Shown one piece after another: positions 51,379 to 60,414 of a DNA stretch of 60,414 nt. The position numbers and the translations under genes were made by a program. The stretch spans positions 1-60,414 of the forward strand of contig CALJHX010000003.1 of the NCBI GenBank assembly GCA_937770485.1, written 5' to 3'. Within the stretch, counting starts at the first letter, position 1; each line of letters begins with the position of its first letter. The stretch comes from an uncultured Verrucomicrobiae bacterium (GTDB lineage: Bacteria; Verrucomicrobiota; Verrucomicrobiia; Limisphaerales; UBA1096). Below the pieces are notes generated by a model. It saw only the letters and a program-made list of their open reading frames with translations, did no database searches and was not told the origin of the DNA.

Positions 51379-54117
51379 TTACTTCTTCTGGACGTGCAGG
51401 ATGAGGGGGTTGGAAACAATCCCTTTTTCTGCCGTGGTACGGATGTGGAAGTGCTTGGTGGTTTCAGGCACCCAATCGTCTGCGGTAATGAAAAACTCGC
51501 GCTCGGTTTGGCCTTCCACGATGAGCAGGCCGTTTAGGCCTATGTTATCCACGTAAACGCCGTGCGGCAGATTGCGCCCCGCGTCGTGGCTGCCCAGTTC
51601 AACGCGGCTGTTGAATCCATCTCGCTTCACTCTCACCCGGGCCGAAATGGTTTCACCCGGGGCGATGGTGAATTCCAGCGGATCAGTGGTCGTGCCGGTT
51701 CTCGCGACGCCACTTTCGTTGGTGGTCACTTGCACGAGCAGCTTGGGTTTGTCGATTGGCTTGATATTCCCGAGTTTGCCAATGTCATGGGTGACTTCTT
51801 TGCCGTTGATCGTTGCGGTGGCTGTGACAATTGCGAAATCGTTCTCCGGCATGGCTGTGTCCGTTCCAGTGTAAATGGCGCCGAAGGCCATGAGTTGCCC
51901 GGCCTCGATGGTGAGTGGAGCGGTCACATGAAACCCTTCCGGCACGTCTGTAATGTTGATCCGGATTGCTCCCTCAAAGTCGTCGAGCCGTTCGGCCTTC
52001 ACGTTAAACTCGCGTCCGCTACCCTTGGGCACGCCATCGGCAAACCCGCCAATGGTAAGCTTGAAGTCTGGGCGGCGTGGCCGAATGGTCAATGTATATT
52101 TGAAATCCTCTCCTTGGAAACCTCGAACATCCGACACACGCACCAGGTAGTCTCCATCAGCGGGGGCAGTGAATGTCAGCTTTGAGTCCTTGCCGAAGCG
52201 TCGCCGGCTTTCGTCGTCGTTTTGGTGGTAGATCGTAAACGTTGGCAGGCCATTCGCGGTGGGCACGGCGCCCTTGGCCAAGGGCTCAACGATGTAGGCC
52301 GGTTGGCCAAGCGGATGCGCCAACGGCGTGGTATCGAGGTAGCCGTAGCGACTGCCACTGCCGGGGTAGACCATGTAGCCGCTGTCGGGGCCGCGAGGGT
52401 AATGCCAAAGCTTCACCACTTCGCCGTTCACATAGAGGAATTGGTTGAGCTTCATTTCGTCCCACTTGAAGAGCCGAAAGTCGCCGGAGGTGTTTGAGTC
52501 TTTCCCTCGGAAGGTAAGCCAGGATTCCTGCACAGCCTTGAGTCGAACGCGTTCGATGGGTTGGCCGGAGGCATCGAGAACTTCCACTTTGGAATCCAAT
52601 GGCGACTTGCTGCGGGCGGCGTTGATTTCCAACACCCATTGTTCGCCGGTCTTGGCGGCGAATCGGAACACGTCTGTGTCATCCTCTTTCTTGCCATAAA
52701 TCACGCCGGTGACTTTGACTGGAGCCTTGATGGCCATCGCCGACCTTTGATCGTTGTTGGGTTCTTTCTCGGAAAGTTCCGCTTGGTCAAGCGCGGTCCG
52801 GAGGAGGACTTGGGGTGGTGGTGCCTGGGCGAGGGTCGTCTTCGGCTTGGCCAAGCGCAGTTTATATTCCTGAAGTGAGCCATCCATCCGGCCGACGTGT
52901 AGCGAGTTTCCATCGTGGCTAAAGGCCAAGGCGGAAACGACATCCTGCTGGCTGGCGATGGTCTGCAGTGGCTCAAGGCTTGGCAGCGCCCAAACTTTCA
53001 CCGAGTGATCGGCGGAGGCGGTGGCCAAGCGCGTGCCCGCTTGGTTGACCGTGAGATCGGTGATTTCGTCCTCGTGCGCATAGCGAACGCGCTCGAGTGG
53101 ATTGATTTGCGCTTGGTCGCCGCTGATCCATTTCCATATGCGGATTTGTTTGTCGGCACCGGCAGCTATGACGTATCGGCTGTCCGGCATGAATGCGGTG
53201 ATGAATTGTTCGCCAGTGGGTTGGCCGAATGTGTCGAGACGTTGGCCGGTGGTGGTGTTCCAGAGTTTCACCGAAGAGTCGCCACCGGCGCTGGCCAGCA
53301 CCTTGCCGTCAGGGCTGAAGGCGATGCCGTACACGGCTCCGTTGTGGCCCTTGAGTGTGTTCAGCAGTTTCCCCGTTTTTGCGTCCCAAAGTTGGATGAG
53401 CCGATCGTAGCCGGCAGTGCCCAAGCGCTGGCCGTCCGGCGAAAATGCAACCCCATACAAGGCATCTCGATGGCCTTGGCTAAATTCGCGAACGCGATCC
53501 CCGGAATCTAGATCGAACAGAACCGCGACACCGTTCAGGCCGGGAACACCGGAGGCTGCTGCCAGCCATTTGGCATCCGGCGAAATGGCGATGGCGTTCA
53601 CTTTGCCTGGAATTCCCTTGAGTGACTTTTCGCCTAGTTGAATTTCGCCGTAACGCCCAACAGCAAGCTGCCCGTTTGAGGCGATGGCCATGGCGGTAAC
53701 CGGGCGGGTGGCATTTTTGTTCGCTGCCGTTTTTGGGACGTTCAGTGTGGCAAGGATGGAGTGATCGTCACTTGGCCCTTTCGCGCCGTCGTTGATCCAA
53801 GCTGTAAGCGTGGCGATGTGTTTCGTTGTAAGTTGCGGTTCCTTTCTCGGCGGCATGTACGGCTTTACCTGCTTGGTGACGACCTTGATGAGCAGCGAGT
53901 CGCCGGCATTACCAGGCTGAATCATGGCGCCGTTTTCGCCGCCTTTCATCAGCGTAGTAAATGTTTCCACGGAAAGTTCGCCCTCAAGGTCAATGTCATT
54001 GTGGCAACCGGCACAGTACTCGCGCAGGATGGGAGCAACGTCCTTGTGGAAATCAATCGTTTCCCCGAAAGCAGGCAGGGTGATCAGCGAAAGAACGAGA
54101 GAAAGTAGAAATTTCAT
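51379..54117 (-). CDS. Exported cytochrome c-WD40 protein
   Basis: 912 residues. Signal peptide (KFLLSLVLSLITLPAFG), a planctomycete-type cytochrome domain with CAGCH (35-39), then WD40 repeats forming a propeller over residues about 135-460 (GVAFSPDGQRLGTAGYDRLI, QLWDAKTGKLL). After that come beta domains of pre-peptidase type (about 480-700) and a C-terminal beta sandwich. It lies 3 bp behind the DUF1549/DUF1553 gene and is the third gene of the operon. Probably an extracytoplasmic redox or scaffold protein; partners are the two upstream products. Intact. Confidence 0.88.
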   Translation of the reverse strand: MKFLLSLVLSLITLPAFGETIDFHKDVAPILREYCAGCHNDIDLEGELSVETFTTLMKGGENGAMIQPGNAGDSLLIKVVTKQVKPYMPPRKEPQLTTKHIATLTAWINDGAKGPSDDHSILATLNVPKTAANKNATRPVTAMAIASNGQLAVGRYGEIQLGEKSLKGIPGKVNAIAISPDAKWLAAASGVPGLNGVAVLFDLDSGDRVREFSQGHRDALYGVAFSPDGQRLGTAGYDRLIQLWDAKTGKLLNTLKGHNGAVYGIAFSPDGKVLASAGGDSSVKLWNTTTGQRLDTFGQPTGEQFITAFMPDSRYVIAAGADKQIRIWKWISGDQAQINPLERVRYAHEDEITDLTVNQAGTRLATASADHSVKVWALPSLEPLQTIASQQDVVSALAFSHDGNSLHVGRMDGSLQEYKLRLAKPKTTLAQAPPPQVLLRTALDQAELSEKEPNNDQRSAMAIKAPVKVTGVIYGKKEDDTDVFRFAAKTGEQWVLEINAARSKSPLDSKVEVLDASGQPIERVRLKAVQESWLTFRGKDSNTSGDFRLFKWDEMKLNQFLYVNGEVVKLWHYPRGPDSGYMVYPGSGSRYGYLDTTPLAHPLGQPAYIVEPLAKGAVPTANGLPTFTIYHQNDDESRRRFGKDSKLTFTAPADGDYLVRVSDVRGFQGEDFKYTLTIRPRRPDFKLTIGGFADGVPKGSGREFNVKAERLDDFEGAIRINITDVPEGFHVTAPLTIEAGQLMAFGAIYTGTDTAMPENDFAIVTATATINGKEVTHDIGKLGNIKPIDKPKLLVQVTTNESGVARTGTTTDPLEFTIAPGETISARVRVKRDGFNSRVELGSHDAGRNLPHGVYVDNIGLNGLLIVEGQTEREFFITADDWVPETTKHFHIRTTAEKGIVSNPLILHVQKK

Positions 54118-54120
54118 GGT

Positions 54121-56331
54121 TCAGTGTTGAAACAAGAATTCCCGACTGGTCATCAATGCCCACAAGAGATCTTCCACGACGCCGCGGCGTTCGGTCTCGG
54201 GTGCCACCTCGAAAATATTCTGAAGCTGTTTACGTTCCGAGTCGCTGGGGTGGCGGGAGAGGCAGAGCAGGTAGGCTTCGTCGATAATATCGTCGCTGCC
54301 CTGCGTGATCATCGTATTTACACAGCTTCGGTTGCTTCGGAGGTTGTTGTTGAGCGTGTCGCCATTGGAGAGGTGTAGCACCTGCACCATGCTGGGTTTG
54401 TTGGAGCGTTCGCATTCGCAAGTGATCTCGCGTTCATTCCGCCCGAAGGTCTTGAGAAAGTACGAGGTCACGGCGGAGTCGGAGAGTTGCAGCGCGCGGG
54501 TCCCGTCGCGGTATAAGCTCGTGGTCTGCGTACTCCCGTCGGAGAGGGTGATCCGGTTGTATTTCGGAGACACACGGGTTACCGACGTGATTGCGTCCTG
54601 CAATACCTCAGCCATCAGACGGCGGGGATAGTAGCGGGAGTAATATTTTTGGTCTCCCACGTTTTCCGGCAATGGCGTGCTGCTGCGGCGATACGTCTCG
54701 CTTCGCAGGATGAGCCGCATAAGCGACTTGAGGTCATAGTCGTTTTTCGCGAGATGTTCGGAGATTGCCTGCAATAATGGTTCGTTGGCGGCGGGGTTGG
54801 AGATGCGAAGGTCGTCCACCGGTTCGACGATGCCGCGACCGAAGAAATTGGCCCAGACACGATTGGCGATGGAGCGAGTGAAGTACGGGTTCTCCGGTGA
54901 GGTAAGCCAATCTGCCAAAGCTTCGCGGCGACTTTCGGTCGAGTCACTGGCGATCGCCTGGCCGTCCAGCGGGGCCGGCGGTTGGGGTTTGCCGGTGCGC
55001 GGTTGGATGAGATCACCTCGGTCGGCGATGAACAGCGTCCGTGCACCGTCGCCGCTGCGGGCGTCGCCACCCCAGCCCTTGGCTCGGACGCGGGCGAACA
55101 AATTAGCGAACGAGTAGTATTGGTCATTCGTCCATTTTTCCAACGGATGGTTGTGGCACTTGGCGCAGTTGATGGAGAGGCTCATAAACGCTTGGCTCAC
55201 GTTTTCCGCCATCGTTTCGGGATCCTGATGGATGGAGTAAAAATTTGCGGCGCCATTTTTCAATGTGTCCCCCTTGGCGGCGACTACTTGTCGGACGAGC
55301 TGATCCCAAGGGGTGATTTTTTCGATCTCGCCGCGGAGCCAATTGTAATAGGCTTTGAGGGCCAGGGGGCGTAGCTTTTTGCTGCTGATGAGGAACAAGT
55401 CGGACAGGCGATAGGTCCAGTAGTCGACGAATTCCGGCTGCGCTAGTAGTTTTTCGATCAGATCGTCGCGTTTGGTTTCGGTGGTGTCGGCGAGGAACGC
55501 CTTGGTTTCTTGCGGTGTGGGCAGCATGCCAACGACGTCGAGATAAACGCGCCGGATGAATTCACTGTCGGAACTTGGCTTGGACGGCTTGAGGTTGAGT
55601 CGCCGTAACTGCTCTATGACACGTTTGTCGATGACATTGCGCTTGGGGGTACGCGCAAACACTTCGTCGGGGATCACACTTGGCCAAGGGGAGGTGATCC
55701 GGGCCAAGGCGATCAGTCCGGAATACCAGACGCTAATTGCGCCTTCACCGTAGCCGATGACATTGGCCAAACCGGTGGCTTCGTCAACTTCGGCTATGGT
55801 GGCATCAGTCGAGGTGAATCGAGCCCAGCGAGTAACGTCCCGCTTGGTTCCGTCGCTAAAAAAGGCGTGTACGGTTAACTGCTTTGTGTCGCCTTTATTA
55901 AGTTGCGAAAGGGCAGGGGAGAGTTCGATCCGTTTTAGTTCGGTATCGTCCGTCGATGGGCCTGGGGCACCTTGCTGAATCCAATTGACCAGTAGTTTGT
56001 AATCGTCGGAATCTTCGTGGAGGAGTTTGCCTCCTTTGTGGCGGACGGCAGCAGTTGGTTTGATGGCGAACAAGCTGCGAGCAGGGTCGGAGAACTCGAT
56101 GCGGCGACCGCGGTTTTCGCGAGTGATGTTATAATGATCGGTCGCTGGATCGTAGGCGTTCAGGCTCAGTCGAAAACCGCCTTTACCAGCAAGGGCGCCG
56201 TGGCAACCGCCACTGTTGCAACCGGCCTTTGACAGCACCGGCAAAATATCATGCCGAAAACTCAACAGCTGATCGCTGGCAACGACAGGCGTCACCAAGG
56301 CGAGTAGACTCAAGAAAGCTAGTGTTCTCAC
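54121..56331 (-). CDS. Exported DUF1549/DUF1553 protein with an Ig-like domain
   Basis: 736 residues, GTG start overlapping the stop of the DUF1501 gene. Signal peptide, then a heme-like motif with four bases-worth of residues between the cysteines (AGCNSGGCHG, C38-x4-C43-H44) as is usual in this branch. A Big_2-type Ig domain (TKQLTVHAFFSDGTKRDVTR), DUF1549 (RRVYLDVVGMLPTPQETKAF), CxxCH (NCAKCHNH) and DUF1553 (VWANFFGRGIVEPVDDLRIS) follow. Second gene of a three-gene operon. Intact. Confidence 0.9.
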   Translation of the reverse strand: MRTLAFLSLLALVTPVVASDQLLSFRHDILPVLSKAGCNSGGCHGALAGKGGFRLSLNAYDPATDHYNITRENRGRRIEFSDPARSLFAIKPTAAVRHKGGKLLHEDSDDYKLLVNWIQQGAPGPSTDDTELKRIELSPALSQLNKGDTKQLTVHAFFSDGTKRDVTRWARFTSTDATIAEVDEATGLANVIGYGEGAISVWYSGLIALARITSPWPSVIPDEVFARTPKRNVIDKRVIEQLRRLNLKPSKPSSDSEFIRRVYLDVVGMLPTPQETKAFLADTTETKRDDLIEKLLAQPEFVDYWTYRLSDLFLISSKKLRPLALKAYYNWLRGEIEKITPWDQLVRQVVAAKGDTLKNGAANFYSIHQDPETMAENVSQAFMSLSINCAKCHNHPLEKWTNDQYYSFANLFARVRAKGWGGDARSGDGARTLFIADRGDLIQPRTGKPQPPAPLDGQAIASDSTESRREALADWLTSPENPYFTRSIANRVWANFFGRGIVEPVDDLRISNPAANEPLLQAISEHLAKNDYDLKSLMRLILRSETYRRSSTPLPENVGDQKYYSRYYPRRLMAEVLQDAITSVTRVSPKYNRITLSDGSTQTTSLYRDGTRALQLSDSAVTSYFLKTFGRNEREITCECERSNKPSMVQVLHLSNGDTLNNNLRSNRSCVNTMITQGSDDIIDEAYLLCLSRHPSDSERKQLQNIFEVAPETERRGVVEDLLWALMTSREFLFQH

Positions 56332-57713
56332 GCAAACAGTTCCTTGATCGGTTCGTTGCCGAAATCGACAAGAGGGAAGGGACGACCGGATGGGCCGGGA
56401 AGGGTGGCTTTCGGGTCGAGGCCAAGGCTGTGAAAAACCGTCGCCACGACGTCGCCGGGTTCGACCGGTCGTTCAGCCGGGAAGCCGCCAATCGGATCGC
56501 TCTTGCCGACCACGCGGCCGCCTTTCACGCCACCACCGGCGAAGGAGCAGGTGAAGCATTGCGGCCAGTGATCGCGCCCGCCTGCCGGGTTCACCTTCGG
56601 CGTTCGACCGAACTCGGATAGCGTTGTGACCATCGTATCGTCGAGGAGACCGCGGTCATGTAGGTCCTCGATCAACGCGCTGTAGCCCTGGTCGTACATT
56701 GGCGCGACCTGCTCCTTCATCTGCTTCACTGAGATGAACGGCTTCGATCCGTGGATGTCCCATGAGAGTTGGTCGAACACTGTAAGGAAGCTGTTGATGG
56801 TGATCATCCGTACGCCATTCTCCACCAAGCGGCGGGCAAGCAGGCAGCATTGTCCAAAGCGATTCATGCCGTAACGTTCGCGCACGGATTGTTTTTCCTT
56901 CGTGAGATCAAACGCGGCCCGGGCTTGTTCGCTGGTCATCATGCGAAATGCAGAGTGGAAACTTTCGTTCAACAGTCGAGCGTCCTCGCTGGCTTCGAAA
57001 TTTTTCACAGCACTGTCGACGATGTCGCGCATCTTTCGCCGCCGATCGAGTCGTGCCGCGCCGATCTGATCCGGGGGCAGTAGATCCGGCACCTTGAAAT
57101 CTTTTTTTGATGGATCGGCGTTTAGCGCAAAAGGATCGTGGGCCTTGCCGAGGAAACCTCCTGCCTGGCCGTTTGGCATGTTGCCGCCGCCGCGCCCCAT
57201 CAATTCAGGCAGCACGACAAATGGCGGCAGGTCGCTCTTGCGTCCGAGCAGGTAACTGGCGACGGCTCCGGCGTGCGGCGTTTGCACACCGCCGGTAAAG
57301 CGCCGGCCTGTCTGCATGATCTGCCAACCGGCATCGTGCACCGCTGCACCGCCATGGTGCACGGTGCGTACGAGTGAAAACTTGTCGGCCACCTTCGCGT
57401 GCATCGGCAGGATTTCGGAGATGTCAATATCGGGCGACTTGGTGCGGATCGGCTTGAACGGGCCACGAATTTCTCGCGGTGCATCGGGCTTCATGTCCCA
57501 GAGATCGACGTGGCTCGGCGCGCCGAGGTTGAATATCATGATACACGCGCGGTTATCATGGCCAGGTTTTACTGCACCATGCTCCTTTGCGGCGAGTAAC
57601 TGCGGCAGCGACAATCCGACGGAACCGAGCGCTCCGATTTGCAGAAATTCGCGTCGTTTTAAATGGCTGCCACCACAGATGGAGGCGTTTTCTTCAGCCA
57701 GAAAATCAAACAT
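56328..57713 (-). CDS. DUF1501 family Tat-exported protein
   Basis: 461 residues. Twin-arginine-like signal with KRREFLQIGALGSVG, preceded by about 18 residues. DUF1501 body with FNLGAPSHVDLWDMKPDAP, GVRMITINSF and LSEFGRTPKVNPAGGRDHWP. It is first in this operon, the reverse of the order in the split operon. Only about 30% of residues seem shared with the copy at 18524, so they are old paralogues. Function unknown; acts outside the cytoplasm. Confidence 0.9.
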   Translation of the reverse strand: MFDFLAEENASICGGSHLKRREFLQIGALGSVGLSLPQLLAAKEHGAVKPGHDNRACIMIFNLGAPSHVDLWDMKPDAPREIRGPFKPIRTKSPDIDISEILPMHAKVADKFSLVRTVHHGGAAVHDAGWQIMQTGRRFTGGVQTPHAGAVASYLLGRKSDLPPFVVLPELMGRGGGNMPNGQAGGFLGKAHDPFALNADPSKKDFKVPDLLPPDQIGAARLDRRRKMRDIVDSAVKNFEASEDARLLNESFHSAFRMMTSEQARAAFDLTKEKQSVRERYGMNRFGQCCLLARRLVENGVRMITINSFLTVFDQLSWDIHGSKPFISVKQMKEQVAPMYDQGYSALIEDLHDRGLLDDTMVTTLSEFGRTPKVNPAGGRDHWPQCFTCSFAGGGVKGGRVVGKSDPIGGFPAERPVEPGDVVATVFHSLGLDPKATLPGPSGRPFPLVDFGNEPIKELFA

Positions 57714-58330
57714 GATTCATCTTTCATTTCGCGGTGTTTCGCACCGCAGTGTTTAGTGAAGAAAGATTACCCTCCTGGCAGCCTTTTGCACAACGAAAAG
57801 AGTGCCGGATTGACAAACAAGGTAGAATGTTTCATTTACTGCGCCTTGGATGCACGAAGATTCTGGGTGATCCCGTTCAAGGAGATCTCGGCCATTACCA
57901 TGAAAACCTACAACGGGACGAAGAGTGGTGCCACAGGTTCGTGTGGGCGTGAACGAAGATGAAATCCTGAAAATCGCTCAACAAGGCATGAATAAGTCCA
58001 TCCTAGTGTCATGATATAGTTTGAAGGATTTAAAGCAGCGTGTTTGAGTTTTCTGAGAATCCGTTGCTACTCATTGAAGCAGCTACTGCTTCTGGCGTCC
58101 AACTGCTGTTGGCTGTAATAGCTGACCTCAAGGCTTAAGGGCGGCTCTTCCAAAGCTTTCCCGTCAGTCTTTGGCCTGTATACCCTGACGCCGGTGACAC
58201 TCGGTAAACATGCTGTTCGCTGATCATTAGTTCCTCAGTAAGTTGGTAGGGGATCAGCGGCTCGCCGAGCAGTTTAAGGCAGGCGATCCCGAAATGGAGC
58301 CGTACGCAATCCTCAAGTACCGTCTTTGCT
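57714..58330. other. Gene-poor region with possible remnants
   Basis: Two weak traces. The plus strand at about 57810-57900 reads VECFIYCALDARRFWVIPFK, possibly the end of an endonuclease-like protein. The minus strand at 58135-58341 reads LHFGIACLKLLGEPLIPYQL and ends in KSRP. Neither has a convincing start. The promoter of the DUF1501 operon should lie near 57720-57800. Confidence 0.3.
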
Positions 58331-58504
58331 ATTCCCCCCACGGAGCCAACTTTTTACCTCCATTTAAAGAAATCTAGCCGCTACAGCCCGACCCGCGCCC
58401 TTGACCCCGGGCTCCACGCCCGCCTAAAGTCTGCCCAGCAACGACCCGACCTGAATCCCTCAACCCGGGCCAAAATCGAGGCAGCCCTAGGCAGAAAAAA
58501 ATGA
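58331..58504 (+). pseudogene. C-terminal tail of a lost gene upstream of the esterase
   Basis: The frame ends SAQQRPDLNPSTRAKIEAAL GRKK and its stop overlaps the next start (ATGA at 58501-58504). The preceding codons (LDPGLHARLK) also look coding. Such coupling suggests the esterase was once second in an operon, perhaps behind a sulfatase-like gene; that identity is a guess. Confidence 0.35.
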
Positions 58505-60159
58505 CACGCAGTAAACACTCAACCATTGTTCTTCTTTTTTTATGGCCCCTTGTTCTCTCGCTGCAAGCTCAACAAAACAATGTCGATGAAACACTGCGGG
58601 TGTTCATCTTCGCCGGCCAATCGAACATGGTCGGGTCGGACTCGAAGGTGAAGGACATCAAACGTTTCCCTCCATTTGAAGGCCTGGAGGCGCCGCAGAG
58701 CAAAGTACTGTTCTCCTACTGCATTGGGCGCCAAAACAAGATGCGCTCCAATGGCTGGGTGGCGCTGCAGCATGTGAACAATGTGGTGGGCCCCGAGTTG
58801 AGTTTTGCACGGAAGGTTACGCAACACATCAAAGCGCCGATCGCCATCATCAAGTGTGCGGCCGGCGGCACGCACCTTGGAGGTGATTGGAATCCTGACG
58901 AGCCCATAGGCTTCAAGATGTATCCGCTGACGCTGGATCTCATCAAGTCGTCACTGGCCGATCTCGACAAACGCGGGATCAAATACCGTATCGAAGGCTT
59001 TATGTGGCATCAGGGCGAGAACGATATGTTCGAAAAAGATTATATGCCCAACTATGGGGGAAACCTGAAGAACTTCCTCGCAAAATGGCGGCGCGATTTG
59101 GGTACACCCAAGCTGAAGTTTTACATCGGTGAACTCTGCACCAAGACGATTTGGGGCATGGATCTGCGACCTCGCATGTACGACATCAGCCTTGGGCAAC
59201 GCGCGGTAACCGAGGTTGATCCACGGGCCGAATACATACCCACTTCGCAGGTGGGAGTGGAGATCGGTGGCGGCGTGGGACTGCATTATCATTACGGAAC
59301 ACTCGGCCAGTTACAGCACGGCGAGAACTACGCGACGGCCTACCTGCGGACAATTGGCGCGGATTTACCCCGATCGCGCCCGCTCAAGGATTGGCCTTAT
59401 AAAAAGGGCAGCAAGGTGAAGCTGTTTGTGCTGGCCGGTCACCGTAACATGGAAGGCGAACGCGCCTTTGTGCAGGAATTAAAGACACTTAAGGGCAAAG
59501 CCGCCCTGCTCAAGGATAACCCAAAAATCGCCTACAAATACAACCTCGGCGGCGGCTACAAAACTTCCAATGGCTGGGAACCGCTTGGCCTCACCGGTTA
59601 CTATGATACGTTCGGGCCTGAGCTGAGTTTTGCGCAAATCCTGCAAGGGGAGGATTCCGGCAACATCGCCATTGCGAAGTTCACTCACAGCGGTTCGCAG
59701 ATCATCGATTGGACACCTGAAGGCAGCATGGCCAAGTCGCGCCACATCTACCCCAAATTCATAGGCTTCATCAAGGAAGCGGTTCAGGAACTCGAAGCCA
59801 AGGGGCATGAGGTGGAGCTGACAGGCGTTTTTTATCACCTCGGCGAAAACGACATGTCCTTCCATCCGTACCGCAAGCAAGCCGCTGAGCGGTTGGAGGC
59901 CATCATCGCACAAAGCCGAAAGGATCTCGGGCGGCCCGCGCTAAAATGGTACGTCAGCCAGCAACCGCCCACCAACGACAAGAGCGTGAACAATATCGAT
60001 GTGGTCGCCAACGTTGACATGGCTGCCGCAGCCGATCCGACGCTCATTCACCTCAAGGCCTTCAATCTACCCTCGCAGGAAAAGAAACTCGTCATCTCCA
60101 CTGCCGGCATTGTTGAACTTGGGGAATTCATCGCCAAGAGCTACCTTGGGCATCAATAA
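58501..60159 (+). CDS. Secreted tandem sialate O-acetylesterase-like (SASA) protein
   Basis: 552 residues with a signal peptide (STIVLLFLWPLVLSLQAQ). The first SASA domain (about 30-270) has FAGQSNMVGSDSK with the nucleophile Ser, AAGGTHLGGDWNP and WHQGENDM. The second (about 300-550) is a copy in which GQSNM is GHRNM, so its Ser is lost; it keeps PELSFA, HSGSQIIDW and HLGENDM. The first half probably removes acetyl groups from sugars outside the cell; the second is likely a binding or structural relic. Confidence 0.82.
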   Translation: MTRSKHSTIVLLFLWPLVLSLQAQQNNVDETLRVFIFAGQSNMVGSDSKVKDIKRFPPFEGLEAPQSKVLFSYCIGRQNKMRSNGWVALQHVNNVVGPELSFARKVTQHIKAPIAIIKCAAGGTHLGGDWNPDEPIGFKMYPLTLDLIKSSLADLDKRGIKYRIEGFMWHQGENDMFEKDYMPNYGGNLKNFLAKWRRDLGTPKLKFYIGELCTKTIWGMDLRPRMYDISLGQRAVTEVDPRAEYIPTSQVGVEIGGGVGLHYHYGTLGQLQHGENYATAYLRTIGADLPRSRPLKDWPYKKGSKVKLFVLAGHRNMEGERAFVQELKTLKGKAALLKDNPKIAYKYNLGGGYKTSNGWEPLGLTGYYDTFGPELSFAQILQGEDSGNIAIAKFTHSGSQIIDWTPEGSMAKSRHIYPKFIGFIKEAVQELEAKGHEVELTGVFYHLGENDMSFHPYRKQAAERLEAIIAQSRKDLGRPALKWYVSQQPPTNDKSVNNIDVVANVDMAAAADPTLIHLKAFNLPSQEKKLVISTAGIVELGEFIAKSYLGHQ

Positions 60160-60187
60160 AATCCACAACCCTATTTTTAAGGAGAAA

Positions 60188-60232
60188 ATGGAAACTAGAA
60201 CGAGTGAAGAATTGAAAGCTCAAGGCAAATGA
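60188..60232 (+). pseudogene. Orphan ankyrin-cassette end outside the island
   Basis: It reads METRTSEELKAQGK and stops in ATGA overlap with the following stub. It is the same end module as in the island, here without ankyrin body. Confidence 0.6.
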
Positions 60233-60279
60233 AACACCTTTTACTCAAAATAATCGCAGCTGTGCTGTGTAATGTTTGA
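60229..60279 (+). pseudogene. Signal-peptide stub of an ankyrin cassette outside the island
   Basis: Sixteen residues (MKHLLLKIIAAVLCNV) matching the fixed start module, then a stop. The sequence after it to the window end has no gene. Confidence 0.6.
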
Positions 60280-60364
60280 GTTATGCTGTTGAAATTAATT
60301 CACGTGTCGTTCGGTGCTTTTTTCAGAGCCGTTCTCGGAGGCCCAATACATTCTGGATTTTTGG

Positions 60365-60383
60365 CGGATTCAATTTGAATCCG
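60365..60383. terminator. Perfect short inverted repeat, possible terminator
   Basis: CGGATTCA (60365-60372), a 3-base loop and TGAATCCG (60376-60383), followed by ATTTT. It could end transcription from the esterase side or be a binding site. Confidence 0.4.
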
Positions 60384-60414
60384 ATTTTCATCTGCGCAGG
60401 GGTTTCTGGTGTTT

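Noticed and set aside
58135..58341. Minus-strand 68-residue gene
   Set aside because: No start signal, no family and no neighbour context; at most a remnant, mentioned with the spacer.

Overview
The window looks like Verrucomicrobiota DNA, most likely an uncultured free-living, Limisphaerales-like lineage. This is inferred from the families present: DUF1501 Tat-exported proteins with DUF1549/DUF1553 cytochrome proteins, secreted giant beta-sandwich proteins, many secreted esterases and polysaccharide lyases, and short ankyrin lipoproteins. No rRNA or tRNA gene was recognised.

Region 1 (1-18.4 kb, all + strand) is a block of secreted proteins. It holds two fibre-like proteins (one with an S74 chaperone domain), two giant surface proteins, a calcium-binding TSP3 protein, a MORN lipoprotein and, coupled to that lipoprotein by an ATGA overlap, a secreted protein. 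After its signal peptide this protein carries an almost perfect eukaryotic ubiquitin (71 of 74 residues as in human) without the terminal Gly-Gly. Most long genes of this block are broken by about 25 or more frameshifts. The ubiquitin part is intact.

Region 2 (about 20.0-48.0 kb) reads as an integrated mobile island. A canonical operon, DUF1549/DUF1553 protein then DUF1501 protein on the minus strand, is split. The first gene sits at 48.0-51.0 kb and the second at 18.5-20.0 kb. Both break points carry the same 19-bp, near-palindromic sequence, and joining them rebuilds the operon exactly. A decayed tyrosine recombinase lies just inside the right end. The island carries a RepA-like helicase remnant, umuDC, ankyrin lipoprotein cassettes, a pectin/xylan degradation cluster (acetylxylan esterase, two pectate lyases, a Gfo/Idh/MocA oxidoreductase, a double esterase), an SGNH esterase, an azurin, a FAD dehydrogenase and a flavin reductase between direct repeats.

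The ankyrin cassettes share a fixed start (signal peptide and lipobox) and a fixed end (LLRKHGGKTGEELKAEGK), with variable interiors. They are joined head to tail by ATGA overlaps, and there are many orphan starts and ends. This suggests a recombining cassette family. Stubs also occur outside the island.

Region 3 (48-60.4 kb) is host-like. It holds the first half of the split operon, a second intact operon (DUF1501, DUF1549/DUF1553, cytochrome-WD40), a tandem sialate O-acetylesterase-like gene and an ankyrin cassette stub.

Across the window the palindrome TTGGCCAA occurs 17 times by eye, against about one expected by chance. No CRISPR array or transposase-type IS was seen.
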